Source: Epiperipatus broadwayi
Lineage: Eukaryota; Onychophora; Udeonychophora; Euonychophora; Peripatidae
DNA: 64,000 nt
NCBI GenBank assembly: GCA_028023455.1
Contig: JAQFVV010012978.1
Span: forward strand, 248,001 to 312,000
Direction: 5' to 3'
The position numbers and the translations under genes are program-made. Below the pieces are notes generated by a model. The model saw only the letters and a list, made by a program, of their open reading frames with translations, had not been told where the DNA came from and ran no database searches. Shown here in pieces: positions 48,701 to 60,588 of this stretch (position 1 is the stretch's first letter; every line of letters begins with the position of its first letter).

Positions 48701-51700
48701 GTTTCAAATAGAAATGTGTCAACTATATGATGAAATTTCTTTTCAAGGTTTTTATTTTTATTTCTTTCTTTCCCAATAATTTTGTTGGAATCAGAATGTT
48801 TTGATAAATGGTTCCTCTTAATGTGTTCCAGACTTTTCAGGCACATCGATTTTATTATTTTTTTCAATTAAAAAAAACATATGTTGGAAGATTTGTTTTG
48901 AAATATGTGATTTTCTTTATCAATTTTTCTTATCTTACTCAGTGTAGCTTTCCAAGTAACAAAAAAAAAAAAGGCAAAACAATAATAGTAAAATTAAGTA
49001 AAATTTGAGTTTTATTTTTGCTAGTTATACATTCTTCTATGGAAATCACTGTAAAAACAAACAAAATGTTCCCAGTGTATGGATTGAATAAGTAGTCAGA
49101 TAGACCACAGTATAGATAATTTGAAATATTACAACTCTGATAGAATGTAGTGGAACTATTATAAAGATTGGAGATAGAAAAGATGTAGTTGAGAAAATAA
49201 ATAATTCATTTTACTTAACTCTTAATTCAATATTTGCACCATGTGCATGTTTAAATAGAAGTATTGTATTGGTCCATTTTTTACATATGTTATTGAAAAT
49301 GTCTGGCTGGATTGTGAGCATTCGAGGGCCGAAGTTTGATCTACGAGTCGGAGGTTCATCACCCCTGACTTAAAGGAAGCAGATGAAAAAATAGAAAAAT
49401 TGTTGGTAAAGTTATTTACCAAATGGCTAAATGATAAACATAGACCAGATAATTGAAGGATACAGTAATAATATTATTATTTAAAAAGAATTAAAAAAAA
49501 AACATATCAGAAATTACAGATCTTGTTAGTCTTTTATCAGTTGTATACAAAATTTTTAGCAAGAAAATTACAATTTTTCTATAGTGAATTTTAGATTTTA
49601 ATCAACCAAAAGAACAAACTGGATTTAAAAGTAGTTTTAGCACAGTAAATTACATCCAAATATTGAGCGAAGTTATAGAAAGCGCCAATGAATATGAGTT
49701 GACATTGTTTTGTATTTGTAGATTATGAAAAGACATTTGATTTTAACAAACATTTCTTCAGTGATTAAAATTTTGTATCATCCAGATGTAGATCCAGAAT
49801 ATTGTCATATTCTGAAGAGTATTTGTCAAAATGCAGCAACAATGATTAGATTACATAATGATTCTAGGAAGATTAATGTTGAGAAGTATATACAACAGGA
49901 TGACACCATATCTCCAATAATTACAACAATTTTACAAGAAATACTTTGTAGATTAAAATGAGAAATTAAGAGAGTCAAAATAAATGGAAATTCTTTTAGT
50001 CATCTAGATTTTGAAGATGATGTAATTGTTATTATAAATAATGCTTCAGAACTTCAGGAAATGTTGCAGGAGTTATCAGATGGAAATAAGAAAGTGAGAC
50101 TAAAGGTTGATACTAAAAAAGGCTAATAATGTTCAATGAATTTTGACAAAAGAAAATAAAGATTGTTAATGATGAATTAGAAGTTAACAACTACAAAAAC
50201 ATAATGGATGAAATTAATCATAGCATTAAACTTGGGTGGAGTGCTGTTGATAGAAATAATTAAATATTAAAAAAAAAAACGCCTGTGTTTGAAAACAAAA
50301 CCAGTTCTTAGTTATGGATCTGAGACTTGGATACTTAACAGAAAAGCAATACATACTTCAGACTCACAATGAATTAGGGAGGGATTGTATGGTGAGAGAA
50401 TAACTTGACATCTTGGAAAGAAGTAAGAGACTGAAGTGGAGCTGGCTGGACATATTGATAGTTGATGAATAGTTGAAGTGATAAATGGGATTCCAACAGA
50501 TTTTAAAAGACCTAAAAATAGACTACATTTAGTTTTTAGATTTTGTTTTTAAAAAGCAGTTAAGTTTTAATCATTTAGTTTTATTTTTTTATTAGCTCTT
50601 ATCTTGCTCGAGAGATGGCATTATTATCGTTTGGGCTTATTTGGATGGAACTGCATTAAGGGTAAGATGATACTATTTAGTATTCAGTTGAGAATTTTTT
50701 CTTTTTAATTGTTTTGTGTTAATGATTGCACTAGCAAAAAAAAAAAAAAGTAATCCAGTATTTTTAATTTATTAATTTAAAATTTTATTATTTAATCAAT
50801 AGAAATAATTTTTTTTATTATATTAAATGCTTTTATGTACCATGCACTAAAAAGCAAAAAACATAATTGTTTCATCAACCCCAATTGACGGTTTTAGATT
50901 TAATTTGAAATAAAGTTGGGGTGTTTGTGTATTCAGAAATGAATTAAGTCCTTCCCTTGTTATTTCAAGTTAAATCTAAAAAAAAAAAAACAATTATGGT
51001 TGAAGAAACATTTATTTTTTTGCTTTTTAGTACATGGTAAACAAAAGCATTTAATATTAAAAAAAAATTAACTTTATTTATTTTTAAATTTTTAGTATTG
51101 GCATAGTAAATAAAATTGTAAAACTATGCTGTACTTTAAATCAACTTGACACTTATAGTTTATATTTATATGTATCACTAGATATTTCTGCAGTAAGTTA
51201 ATATGTATAACCCTTAAGTATATATCACATTTATCATGTGTATATAATTAATATATGTGTATAATAAATCATTAAATGACTTAAAATATGAAAATACCGT
51301 TTTAAGTGAAAAGTATTTGATATTTTTGCTTTTGATTGGATTTTTTTTTATTTTTAAAAGTGATTACTAAAACTATAGTGATTTTACTTTAAATTGATTT
51401 GCACTTATAGTTTATATCTCTCATTAGATATTTTTGCAATAAGCTAATATATATAATCAACATGTATATATAATATTTAGTACATGTATATAATTCTTTA
51501 TGTGTATTATGAATCATATAACTTAAAATATGAAGACATACTTTCTGTTGAACAGTGTTTAACATTTTTTCTTTTTATTTGAAAGGTTTTTTTTTTTTTT
51601 TATAAAAAAAAAGCTTAACAAAAGTAATTTATATACTAATTTTATTCTAACTTAAATTAAGCTTTCAATTGAAACCAAAAAAAAATCATGCTTATTACTT

Positions 51701-54700
51701 AAAACATATTGAAGTTATAAGAATTAGTTTTTAAATTTGATATCAAAGTATTTAAAATTTTCTTCATCATCTGGTCCAGATTTAAGAAACTAGATCACCT
51801 ATCTAAAATATTATAGCGCCCTATTGCTTGATGTGATTTAGAAGAAATGTACCAAATTTCAACAAATTATATTGAATTTAAATCTATTAAACTTCGATTT
51901 TAAAATTGGATTCTAACTTAAATAAAAGTATTTGCAAACAAACAAACAAGAAATGTATCTTATATAAAAGCATTTAAAAAATAGTTACACTTCAATATAT
52001 ATTTCATTATATAGTAAATTTCCATTCCATTCCATAGTTTTAAAACATCTGTCTACTGGATAAAGATATCTGAAAAATGTAAATGACTCTTATGAAGCAT
52101 TTCATATTTAACCAATACTCTTTAACTGCCCCCAGTCACCACATATGCCTCTATCATTTGTTCGGCAGTATTTATTAATATCAAATTACTATAATTTGAT
52201 CTACAAGTGTCAAACTTTTTGCACGTATCCCTTTGATAACATGTAATTTTAATGAACATCTGATATAGGGCTATAGTATCTGCATCCCAAAATCTATTTC
52301 TGACTGCTGCTTTTGTCAATAAATGTTTCATGTTCAAAGCTGGAACTTACTTGCTTATGCATCTAACAGCCAATTTTTATTCTTTTATACTATTCAAGTT
52401 AATAACTTGAAATTAAAAAAGTCTAAGATTTTGAATCCAATTATGTGAGAAAGTCATGTAATATTGTTCTATTAACTTTCCTTGTGACAAAATAAAAGTC
52501 TACATTTTGAACATAAACTAGGGTGTTTAAAATGTATGAAAACTAATCTGGTGTCAGATCTATTTAACTATGCGAATGGTTTTGGTTTTAAAACTATTTA
52601 TTTGAATCCTATAAAAGAATAAAAAGTGGTTGCTAGATCATTAGTTTCAGATTTGAATCCTAAATTCTCACTGTTGAAAGCAAAAGCCAGAAATTAGTCT
52701 GAAATGTGAATATACCATCTAATGGCTTTAGAGTAGGATGAAAAAAATGCTTTAGGAAGCCAATGAGAAAACATGAGAAAGTCGTGATAATAATGTAAAT
52801 TTCTCCAAATAATAACTGCTTACATTGATTTCTTTGTTCCATCATTTTATCTGTTCCTCAAAAATGGTATCTTCATCATCATTGAAATATTTGTTATCTG
52901 GTAAATTTAAATAAATAATTGATAACTCAGTTTACAAAAGTGTTCCAGAATTTCCACCTAAATAATATTCATTAGGAATAAGTGAAGTTAGTAACATTAA
53001 TTCATCAATAATCAATCCATTGATATTAACATCTTTTTAATCCAGATGAAATACTAAGGGGTAATTTTGATTTGTACAATTACTAAAGTATATTCTTTAG
53101 ACATGAGTTAAAATTTATTTAAGTAAAAAAAATAAATTCCTAAAATAATAATGTAATTATTGATATATATATAGCTTTCTCTAAATTTTGTTAATTACAA
53201 ACAAATGACAAACTTAGGTTGCTTAATAAGTAAATTTGAATTTTAAATTTTTATTTATGAGTGCTTTTTTTTTGGAACAAAAAAATGAATTGGAATGAAG
53301 TGTCATAATATATTTTATTTATTCATTGTTTGAAAAATAATTTTTGTTTTATAATTATTGCTCATGTGGTTTATAGACTTACACAGTGAATTATAGTGTC
53401 CATGCCTTTTATGTTATAAAAACGGAATCTTCTCCTCGCTGGTTTGTAGTAGCTGAAGATAGATTTTCAGGTAAGAATTTTACTAATAATACTTTTTAAC
53501 TTATATGTATAAGTTAATATTTTTAATTGAAGTGTGTGTTATATATTATTTATTAAATTTAATTTTTATTTGTGTGTGTGTATTCAATTACATAATTATG
53601 GGAAATATCCAGTAGAATTTGACTGATAAAGCTGTAAAGCTAGTAACTGAGTGGCTTGTCTTTAAGGAATTCATATGTTGTTTGAGCACTAGTAGTATCA
53701 GAATTAAATTGCAATCTATGATTTTGAGTCCTCGAGTTTTCCATTTTGCCAGTGCACTAAATTACATAGGTAGCACTTTTAAATTCAATAAAAAATATTA
53801 GTGCAAGTGTAGTAATTATTGTCTTATGGCCTTAGTTCAGGAATTCAAGTAGAGATAGGAAGTTTTCAAATAACTAAAGAGATTTCAAGCAAGGTCAGGA
53901 TTTTTTTGGATAGTTACTACATGACCAATTCAACTAGTCATCTGATATTGATCATTGAAGTGTTAACTAGTTTCATAGTAGGAATCAAATTAATCTAATA
54001 TTGATTATAAAAAATGAAAAAGGAAACACTTAGCTTCAACATCTTAGACTTTATCTAAAGTTATTGAGGGGGACTGGGTCAATTTTTACAAATTTAGATG
54101 GATCTGGAAAATATTGCTGATAAAATTATTAATCGAGACTAGAAATATCAATAGCTCAGACCACAATTATCAAAGCTATAATAAATATATTTCATGAATG
54201 AAATGAAAATATTTTAGGTTTAATCACTACATTTGAATGGTAAATGCTATGATTTTTATTTTTTCTCATTTTTGGAATATAATGAAGGAAGATAAAGTTA
54301 ATTTAAAACAAGATTTGTAATAAGCAGATTTATATATTTAACCAATTAAAAAAAAAAAGCATTATTAACAAGCTGATCTAGCTAGACACTGAATCCATTT
54401 CACTTCTGATAAATAATATCTCAAGCAATTTAAGTGTTAGACTTTATTCTCAAATTCAGGAATTATATACTTGGTATAATTAAAATCTATAGACTATCAT
54501 CAGTTAAATTATGATTTTATCACTTTCTATTAATTGTATTGGGAAATGGTTACAAAAACAGTACTTGTGAACTTCTAAGATCTGATAATTAGTCTTTATT
54601 TAGATAGGAACTGCAAAGATTTAATTATAAAATAGTAGCTCATTATGGTCTAAATTTATTTAGAGTAACTTTGAAAGTTGTGTATTATTTAATTTGATAA

Positions 54701-55408
54701 ATAGTATGCTTATAGCACCAAACAGTCAATACATGTTACCAAAGTATATAATTTCTGGACTGAATTTTAAATCTGGGTAACTAGATAAGAAAATTTCTTG
54801 CCTTGGTTCAACACCTTAGGGTTATGATGTTTAACCTGGTGAGTGCAATTTATGCTGATATTTTTATAAGAATTCTATAAAATTTTTAGATTTGTTTTTT
54901 AAAGTCTATTTTTATATTTAAATCCAAATGTAAAAGTCAGTCAAAATAAATTTATGATAGTAGTATATATTGCACAGATTAATCTGCCTTTGTATCTCTC
55001 ATGCAAATTTTGCCCATGAACTATAAGTGATAATACTGGTCATATGTTCAATTTTGTTTGGCATTCAAAGTTTAAATTTAGAATTGCAAAGTAATGGTCA
55101 AAGTAAAATAAGTATGACACATTCAGAACACTGAAACCCAATTAAAGAGTCGTGAATATGATATTTTCCTTATTTTTTATATACATTACATTTTGAAGAA
55201 TAATTCTAACATACAAAAGAATTTATTATTTATATTCAGATGATATATTTTATATTGTTATTTGATTATTTTTTCAGCTTTGCGTATATATATATTTTTA
55301 GATAAAAATCTTTATGAAGTAACTACGCAGAATAATAATAAAGTAACTTGTAATAAGGTCTTTTCATCTGTTACTTTAGCAGAAAACATGACAGCATTTG
55401 GAAAAAAT
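36713..55408 (+). CDS. WDR75: WDR75 (UTP17 homologue), first five coding exons; 3' part lies beyond the window
   Basis: Exons: 36713-36804, 37180-37309, 50596-50661, 53377-53470 and 55278-55408. All have GT-AG borders and phases that join without a stop (513 nt, 171 codons). Translation starts MEIEDDYKIKVVQ. It then follows the N-terminal beta-propeller of WDR75 as I remember the human protein: SDSKFLFCCADNFIKVLST, then a WD repeat with GH at the start (LKGHETDVVSLAI) and LLSCSRDGIIIVWAY at the end. Exon 3 is exactly the 22-residue block expected. Exon 5 ends in TAFGKN, matching the human AFGNEG position, and is followed by GTAAGT. WDR75 is a t-UTP subunit of the small-subunit processome, acting in the nucleolus in pre-rRNA transcription and processing. 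Human WDR75 is about 830 residues, so roughly 80% is missing here. Exon 6 was not found up to 64000, so intron 5 exceeds 8.5 kb. Start context ATCATGG is acceptable. Confidence 0.93.
37970..38480. repeat. GC-richer repeat with 101-103 bp tandem units
   Basis: Units start at 38121, 38222 and 38325 (GCATTCGTTGCAAGAGAACAGC and variants), then GGGAATTGC, GAGAAAGAA and ATCAACAT(A/C)GTGAATACAG. The third is partial. The minus-strand ORF across them (38361-37963, 132 codons) is an internal protein repeat produced by the tandem units and has no recognised domain. The flanks, including CTGACCGCACAGTCATACTTGC near 38451, look like part of a larger mobile element. The Penelope remnant just downstream may belong to it. 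Confidence 0.5.
38535..38584 (+). repeat. 25-bp tandem duplication
   Basis: GTAAATCTATTCCTGGTGTA followed by ATATA/ATATG, twice in succession with one difference. Confidence 0.85.
38586..38760 (+). pseudogene. Penelope-like GIY-YIG endonuclease region, short remnant
   Basis: The plus strand reads LNERVKIHKSRVKNRYHKSA, then LYTYKLNTGHITLFDNVEVI, then LYERSELKRRVK and a stop. The (A/S)xxxxxxxxGHxxxFDNVxVLxxExxxxKRxxxE pattern is that of the PLE C-terminal endonuclease region. It is shorter and more diverged than the 31940 copy and on the other strand. Confidence 0.55.
38770..40990. other. Part of WDR75 intron 2; no gene seen
   Basis: AT-rich DNA with only chance ORFs below 80 codons; no exon with matching splice sites continues WDR75 here. 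Confidence 0.5.
41765..41794. repeat. Perfect 30-bp palindrome
   Basis: GAATTCATTTTCTAA followed immediately by its exact reverse complement, at the middle of a roughly 180-bp imperfect inverted repeat (TACATTCTTTCGATAAGCTT at 41652 pairs with the complement ending at 41831). Confidence 0.9.
42455..42578. repeat. 15-bp perfect inverted repeat with a 94-bp loop
   Basis: CTTTCGACTCGATGA (42455-42469) and its exact complement TCATCGAGTCGAAAG (42564-42578), within the 2.6 kb insertion. Confidence 0.75.
47030..50530 (+). mobile_element. RTE-like LINE split by a hAT MITE
   Basis: Plus-strand copy opposite and head to head with the 40996-46715 element. Endonuclease blocks: VIVGLCEIRRK-like near 47080, MGDFNARISKLLKNESAISK at 47401-47460 (the GDFNA catalytic motif is intact) and YGDRNKRG. 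The linker runs to 48333, then a 1034-bp MITE, and the LINE resumes at 49376 with EADEKIEKLLVKLFTKWLND. RT blocks follow near 49725-50060 (QQDDTISP; LDFEDDVIVI in place of LDFADDVVVF), then LRLGYLTEKQY near 50330. The 3' tail is lost at about 50530, only 66 bp before WDR75 exon 3. Confidence 0.78.
48334..49367. mobile_element. hAT-type MITE (1034 bp) inside the RTE LINE
   Basis: It is bounded by TCTTAAAG (48326-48333) and ACTTAAAG (49368-49375), 7 of 8 identical. Its ends are CAAAGGTAGAGAATCT (left) and, on the other strand, CAGGGGTGATGAACCT (right), 10 of 16 matching. An 8-bp duplication and CA(G)GGG(T/C)G-type ends are hAT characters. There is no transposase ORF. Removing the element and one duplication restores the LINE reading frame (IDILK joined to EADEK). 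Confidence 0.75.
50805..51075. mobile_element. Foldback repeat in WDR75 intron 3
   Basis: TTAAATGCTTTTATGTACCATGCACTAAAAAGCAAAAAACATAATTG... pairs with the stretch at 50995-51060 (...TGCTTTTTAGTACATGGTAAACAAAAGCATTTAA), and the inner GATTTAATTTGAAATAA pairs with TTATTTCAAGTTAAATC. It begins only about 140 bp after exon 3. Confidence 0.75.
51113..51590 (+). repeat. Tandem duplication, unit about 250 bp
   Basis: Blocks CACTTATAGTTTATAT, (A/T)TTAGATATTT(C/T)TGCA and ACTTAAAATATGAA occur in the same order in 51113-51361 and 51362-51590. The copies have diverged noticeably. Confidence 0.7.
51591..53376. other. Rest of WDR75 intron 3; no gene seen
   Basis: AT-rich intronic DNA without recognised repeat or coding similarity; ends in the exon 4 acceptor TTATAG at 53371-53376. 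Confidence 0.5.
53471..55277. other. WDR75 intron 4; no gene or clear repeat seen
   Basis: 1807 bp, GTAAGA donor and TTTTCAG acceptor. Short chance ORFs only. Confidence 0.6.
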
Positions 55409-55742
55409 GTAAGTCTTTTTTTTTTTTGTTATTGTTTATTTGTAAATTATTGGTTCGTACTTGAAATATTACAGTCATAGCAACTCTTTCCATATGATAA
55501 TGTCTTCTTGTGCAAGCTATCTAGTACCTACACAAACCTCCTGGTATCTATTAATTACTATAGCTTGCACTAGATGCCACTGTCGTATGGAGAGTTGCTA
55601 CTATTTTAATAGTTTGTGCATGGAAAAAAATTATGGTTGTTGATATTATAGTGGTTTAATTATTAAAGTTGTAAATTCTATATATATATAAAATCACATA
55701 TTTATACTGTCTTCAAGAAAACTCAAGTGATGTTTCAATTAA

Positions 55743-55990
55743 GAATTATCAGACAACTGAGAAGAAAGACTGCAATATTTCATTATCTTTATTTTAAAGG
55801 TAAAAGGCTATTAACTCACTGTGTATTCATAAGCAGGCCATCAATGTTGATTGATCATACAAATAATAACAGCAATGATAAAAATGTATGGAGTGGACAT
55901 TAGGAAATTTGCTTTCCTTGGTTCCTTTAAGGCCTGACAGAAAAAACATAGGATCTCCTTTCAATTAATAGAAAACATTTCTGCAAAAAA
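55743..55990 (-). repeat. 5' region of the RTE-like LINE, isolated fragment
   Basis: It matches 46440-46715 along its length in the same orientation: TTATCAGACAACTGAGAAGAAA at the left, AACAGCAATGATAA in the middle, GGTTCCTTTAAGGCCT and TCTGCA near the right. The coding part of the LINE is missing. Confidence 0.7.
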
Positions 55991-56006
55991 AAAAAAAAGA
56001 TAATAC

Positions 56007-57251
56007 ATTGTCTGATCATCCACACCGATTGATGACGCTGTTTCTGTGCAAAAGCACAGAAATATGCTGTTTACAAGGCCGTTCAATAGATCTTACGGCT
56101 GGTAAACTGTTCAAACACTTGATGAAGTTAACACTTCCCCAACATCGCTGGCATGTGAACATTATCAGTGACATGTTAGTCACATTTTATATAGACGTAG
56201 TAATGAATAGTTAACAACGTATCATATGAGAGTGTGTGTATTTGTAATCAGAAAAAGTGTATCAGTATGCAGTTAACATTTTTTCCTTTTAAATGTAGTG
56301 CAATTTTAATAAGTAACTACCAATTATAAGTATTTTGAAAACGTCCCTAATTTACTTGTTAGGTGGCACAATTTGATAAATGAAGAGTGTAAGTCGCGAT
56401 TCGGCAAAGTTCACGCGTAAGTCATGCAATTTGCGAGATAAACAAAGTGAAATAGCAAAACAACATTCGGCAGGGTTCAAGTTCTTTTATTTACCTGCTA
56501 CAGAAGCAGACGCAGTGGCTTTCCTTCAGAAGAAATAATATTTTTCCCACAGAAAATGTGGTGGTGTTATGAAATTACGACGATGTAAAATTTCAGAAAT
56601 GGAATGTGAATCACGTCAATGCCGTCGAAACCTGTAAATCCAAAAAAAAAAAAATACCAAATATTCTACGTATTTGTTTATGAATAAAAGTTAATATTTT
56701 TGAACCCCCGGTAAATAAAACAACAAAAAAAATGTTTTTAAAAAAAATTTCGAATGTTTCAAAAAGGAAAAAAGTCCGAAGGTTTTTTTTTTTAAAAAAA
56801 GACGGTATATAAAAAAAATAAGACCGAAGGTTTTAAAACCAAAAATTATATTTGTTTTTTAAAAATTTTAATAAACTCATTATCAAAATTCATTTATGAG
56901 GAGACATGAAAGCTATTCCATACACCTATGAACTTTATTATCTCAACATCAATCAGCTTCAAACCATATGGTCTAATACCAGATTCATCTAATACGCAAT
57001 TGTAATGCATGATGATCTATTTATGTTTTGAGATAATGTAATCTTGTTTAGCCTAAATAAAATTATTATTTAATGTTAAACCCATTATCAAACAAAAAAA
57101 AAAAATCCATAAAAAAAATATATATATAAAACACATTTAAAAAAAAAAAAAAACCTTAAAGAAATATATTTTTAAAAAGCCCGGTAACGTTATATTTATT
57201 TGTTTTTCAATAGCAACAGTGCCATCGAGGAGTATGGATGATCAGACAATA
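56007..57251 (+). mobile_element. Merlin-like DNA transposon remnant with ISXO2-type N-terminal fragment
   Basis: Terminal inverted repeats: ATTGTCTGATCATCCACAC from 56007, and on the other strand ATTGTCTGATCATCCATAC ending at 57251 (18 of 19 identical). Inside, the plus-strand reading from ATG 56381 gives AGFKFFYLPATEADAVAFLQ, KK, a TAA, then HRKCGGVMKLRRCKISEMEC and ESRQCRRNL with a stop at about 56637. EADAVAFLQ followed by a C..x..MKL....C....C zinc ribbon is the N-terminus of ISXO2/IS1016-type transposases found in Merlin elements. The DDE core is deleted and the 3' half is low-complexity A/T tracts. A target duplication is not clear. Confidence 0.65.
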
Positions 57252-57379
57252 TATTACCAAAAAAAAAAATTTTAGTGCTTACTTCTAGAAGAATATGAAG
57301 TTGCAATTTAGTGCAGATGGCAGGGGAATTAAGTGTCTTCTGCTTGCGTACTCAGGCTGTCATTTGATGCTGATTTTTA

Positions 57380-59950
57380 CGTAGCTATCTTCAACTACAA
57401 ATCACATAATCTATAACTGCAAATCACTTTTATGTGTCATCAATTGGAAGATGAGCTGTCGAATATTAAATGAGATATTGTTGGTCTATGTGAAGTTAGA
57501 AGAAAAAGTGAAGACATAGTTCATTTAAAAATTGAGCATAATTATTAGACTGGAATTCATTATTCATAAAAAATTAAAAATTGCAGTTTGGAGATGGATG
57601 GTATAATAGACAAAGTGACAATGTTAGCTACTCAACTTAATAGAAGGTAGTGAATGCAGATATTTCAGATTTAGTTTTCATTGTGATGAAGAAGTAAGAA
57701 ATACATACAAGCATTGTTTTAAATTTATCACAGGAGACTTTAATGGTAGAATTGGAAAACAATTGAATGGGGAAAATGATGTAAATAAATTTGGTTATGG
57801 TGTCATAACTGAGAGAGGCTGCAAACTTGTGGAATTTGCACAAGAAACTGTAAATATTATGAATTCTTTCTTTGAGGAAAATGCTAAGCAGAAATGAATA
57901 TGGAATTATCCAAATAGAGATACTATAGAATCAGTGATATATTTTGATTTATAGAAAACATGTATTTCAAAATTATAATGTTTTTTAAGAGATTAAATAC
58001 AGGGAATATTTATTGATAATTGAGATGTAAGATACAGGCTAGTGCAAAATTAAAACAAAAATTATTAAGAAAAACAATATTAATGGTTGATATTTCCAAT
58101 CTTCAGAAACATTCTACTGAATTTAAATTTGAACTCATTAATTGTTTTAAAATCTTAACAGACTTTGAAGATGGTTCATGTTTGATTGAAATCAAAAATA
58201 AGATGTAAATAAGATAGTTGATATAAAAAAATCTGGAAATCACAATAACTATTCAAGTGAGATTAAACAGTATATGAATAAAAGAAAGAATATGAAAGTA
58301 TTTAAAAGTGATTCATTAAGAAGAATTGAATATCTTGGGTTCTATAAAATTATACCAAATAGAATAAATAATGATATTAGAAAATGTAATTATGAATTAG
58401 CAAGGAAAGCTATAGAAGAGAATAAAAGCCTCAAAAGTATATGATAACAGCAATAAAAAGAAAAGATGGAACTATTACTAGAAAGAGAGAGAACATTTAT
58501 GGAATTTGTAAAAAAATTCTACGAAGAATTATATAATAGTAAGAAATAAGAAACCAAAGTAACTTTGCAATTACATCATCTTCTGAGATGAGCAAATAAA
58601 TCTGTTAAGAAGAGAAAATGATGGAATTATTATTGATATTTTAAAAGAAGCAAACAAAGAAATAGAAAAATTGACAACAAAACTCCATATTAATTATCTA
58701 AATGATAAAATTGTATCAGACGAATGATAGAATGCAGTAATGATATTAATGTTTAAGAAAGATAATTAAGAAAATATTAGAAATTGCAGGTCTATCTGTC
58801 TTTTTTACAAAACCTTTATTAAGATAATTATAACTCATCCTCAGGGTTCTTTGGATTCAATCCAATCAAAAGAATGAACTGGATTTAAAAGTTGTTTTAG
58901 ACAATGGATCACTTCCAAGTATTAAAAGAAGTTATAAAAAGGACCACTCCATATGAATTGCATTATTCTTTGGATTTATAGATTATGAAAAGGCATTTGA
59001 TTCTATAAGTATTACCTTGGTCATTAAAGCTTTAGACTATCAAATTATAGATCTGGGATATTGTCATATTCTGAAGAATATTTATTAAATTATTATAGTA
59101 GTGTTTAGATTACAGAATGATACTAAGAAAACATTGATAGAAATGTACAATTCCATATCTAAAACTTTTTATAGCAATTTTATGAGAAGTATTATTAAAT
59201 ATTAAAATAAGTTGTGGGAATAAAAATGGATCTCAAGATTTGGTAAATAATATGATTATTTTTGCAAATAATGCTTCAGAACTTCAAAAAATATTGCAGG
59301 TGTTATCAGATAAAAATAAGAAATTAGGATTAAAAATAAATACTGAAAAAAGTTAAAGTAATATTCTATGGATTTTCTCAAGAAAAAGAAATAGAGATTG
59401 ATAATAATTAAGTAGAAGAAATTAATAACTACAAATGTCTGGTTAGATTCTTAGTACAGATGGAAATAATGGATGAAATTAATCATAGAATTAAACATGC
59501 ATGAAATACGTTTTATAGAAATAATATTAAAAAAAAAGCATGCCAATATACTTGAAAAGAAAGATTTTAATAAATGTGTTTTACCATTTTTTATTTGTGA
59601 TTTAAAATTTGGGCTCTTAACAGAAAAGTAATACATTTACTTTATACCATTGAATGAAATATGGAAAGATGTACATTGAAAGTAATAAAAGGAGTTTGAA
59701 ATATATGGATATGTGAACAAACTGGTATTATTGATATCATTAACAGAGATTGAAATGGAGTTGGGCTGGACATATTGTTAAAAGATGTGATAAGTCTTAA
59801 ACAAGATCCTGAAGCATTGTAAAATATCTGGAAAAGATCACATATGAAATAGATAGATGAAATAAGGGATTTGCTGATGTGAGATGAAAAGTTATGCATT
59901 GAAAAAACTGGCTTAAACTTAGATCTTCATCCTGTGATGGATAGATAAAG
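57380..59950 (+). mobile_element. RTE-like LINE, heavily decayed copy
   Basis: Blocks in order: IVGLCEVRRKSE near 57480, TGDFNGRIGKQLNGENDVNK at 57726-57785 (GDFN kept), YGVITERGCKLVEFAQE, then the linker. Next is FIDYEKAFDSISITLVIKAL (58975-59034) and, after a deletion removing the FADD palm motif, LQVLSDKNKKLGLKINT near 59300. After that come MDEINHRIKHA, ACQYTxKERFxxMCF and the 3' end near 59950. Stops are frequent. It lies sense-oriented in WDR75 intron 5. Confidence 0.72.
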
Positions 59951-60588
59951 ATAGAAAATGATGGTAATGAGGTTATAAAATATTATTAATAATAGCAATT
60001 TTAGTTTGTAATTTCACATTAAATCATTTTGGAAATATGCACGATGTTATTTATTTTCGGTATGTAAAGACATCAATATTTTAATTGAAAACTTAACTGT
60101 AGCTAAAAAGTATTTAAGGAATTTACATAGAATGTTTACCATGGTTAAACATAAAGTAATACTTCTCTAATTTCAGCTAATGCAGATTAGAATTGTAAAT
60201 ATTATATATTTGTATTTAAAATACAATTCATTTGATTATAATGGCAATTATGTAAATGTGGATAAAGATATAATATAAGTTCTTATAGTTATGGAACCAT
60301 TCTTTCTTGGTAAAACTAAAAAATTAAGTGTATTAAAATGACTCCTCCATTAGAAGAATGTTAAGATTACAGTTGTGGATCATCTTTGGACAAAATTTTC
60401 TTCTGTTATAGATTTGAAATCAGTGATAGTAAAAGTACATTGTGTGATATTGCTTTTTTTTTCTTGGAACCATAGTATCTTTAAACATTTCTTAGCTATT
60501 TCTATTGATCTGGATTTTTTTATTGTAATGGACAGTAGGCACATCAATATCCAACTCCAGAGGGTGTCACTAGACTTATAGTCTAGAA

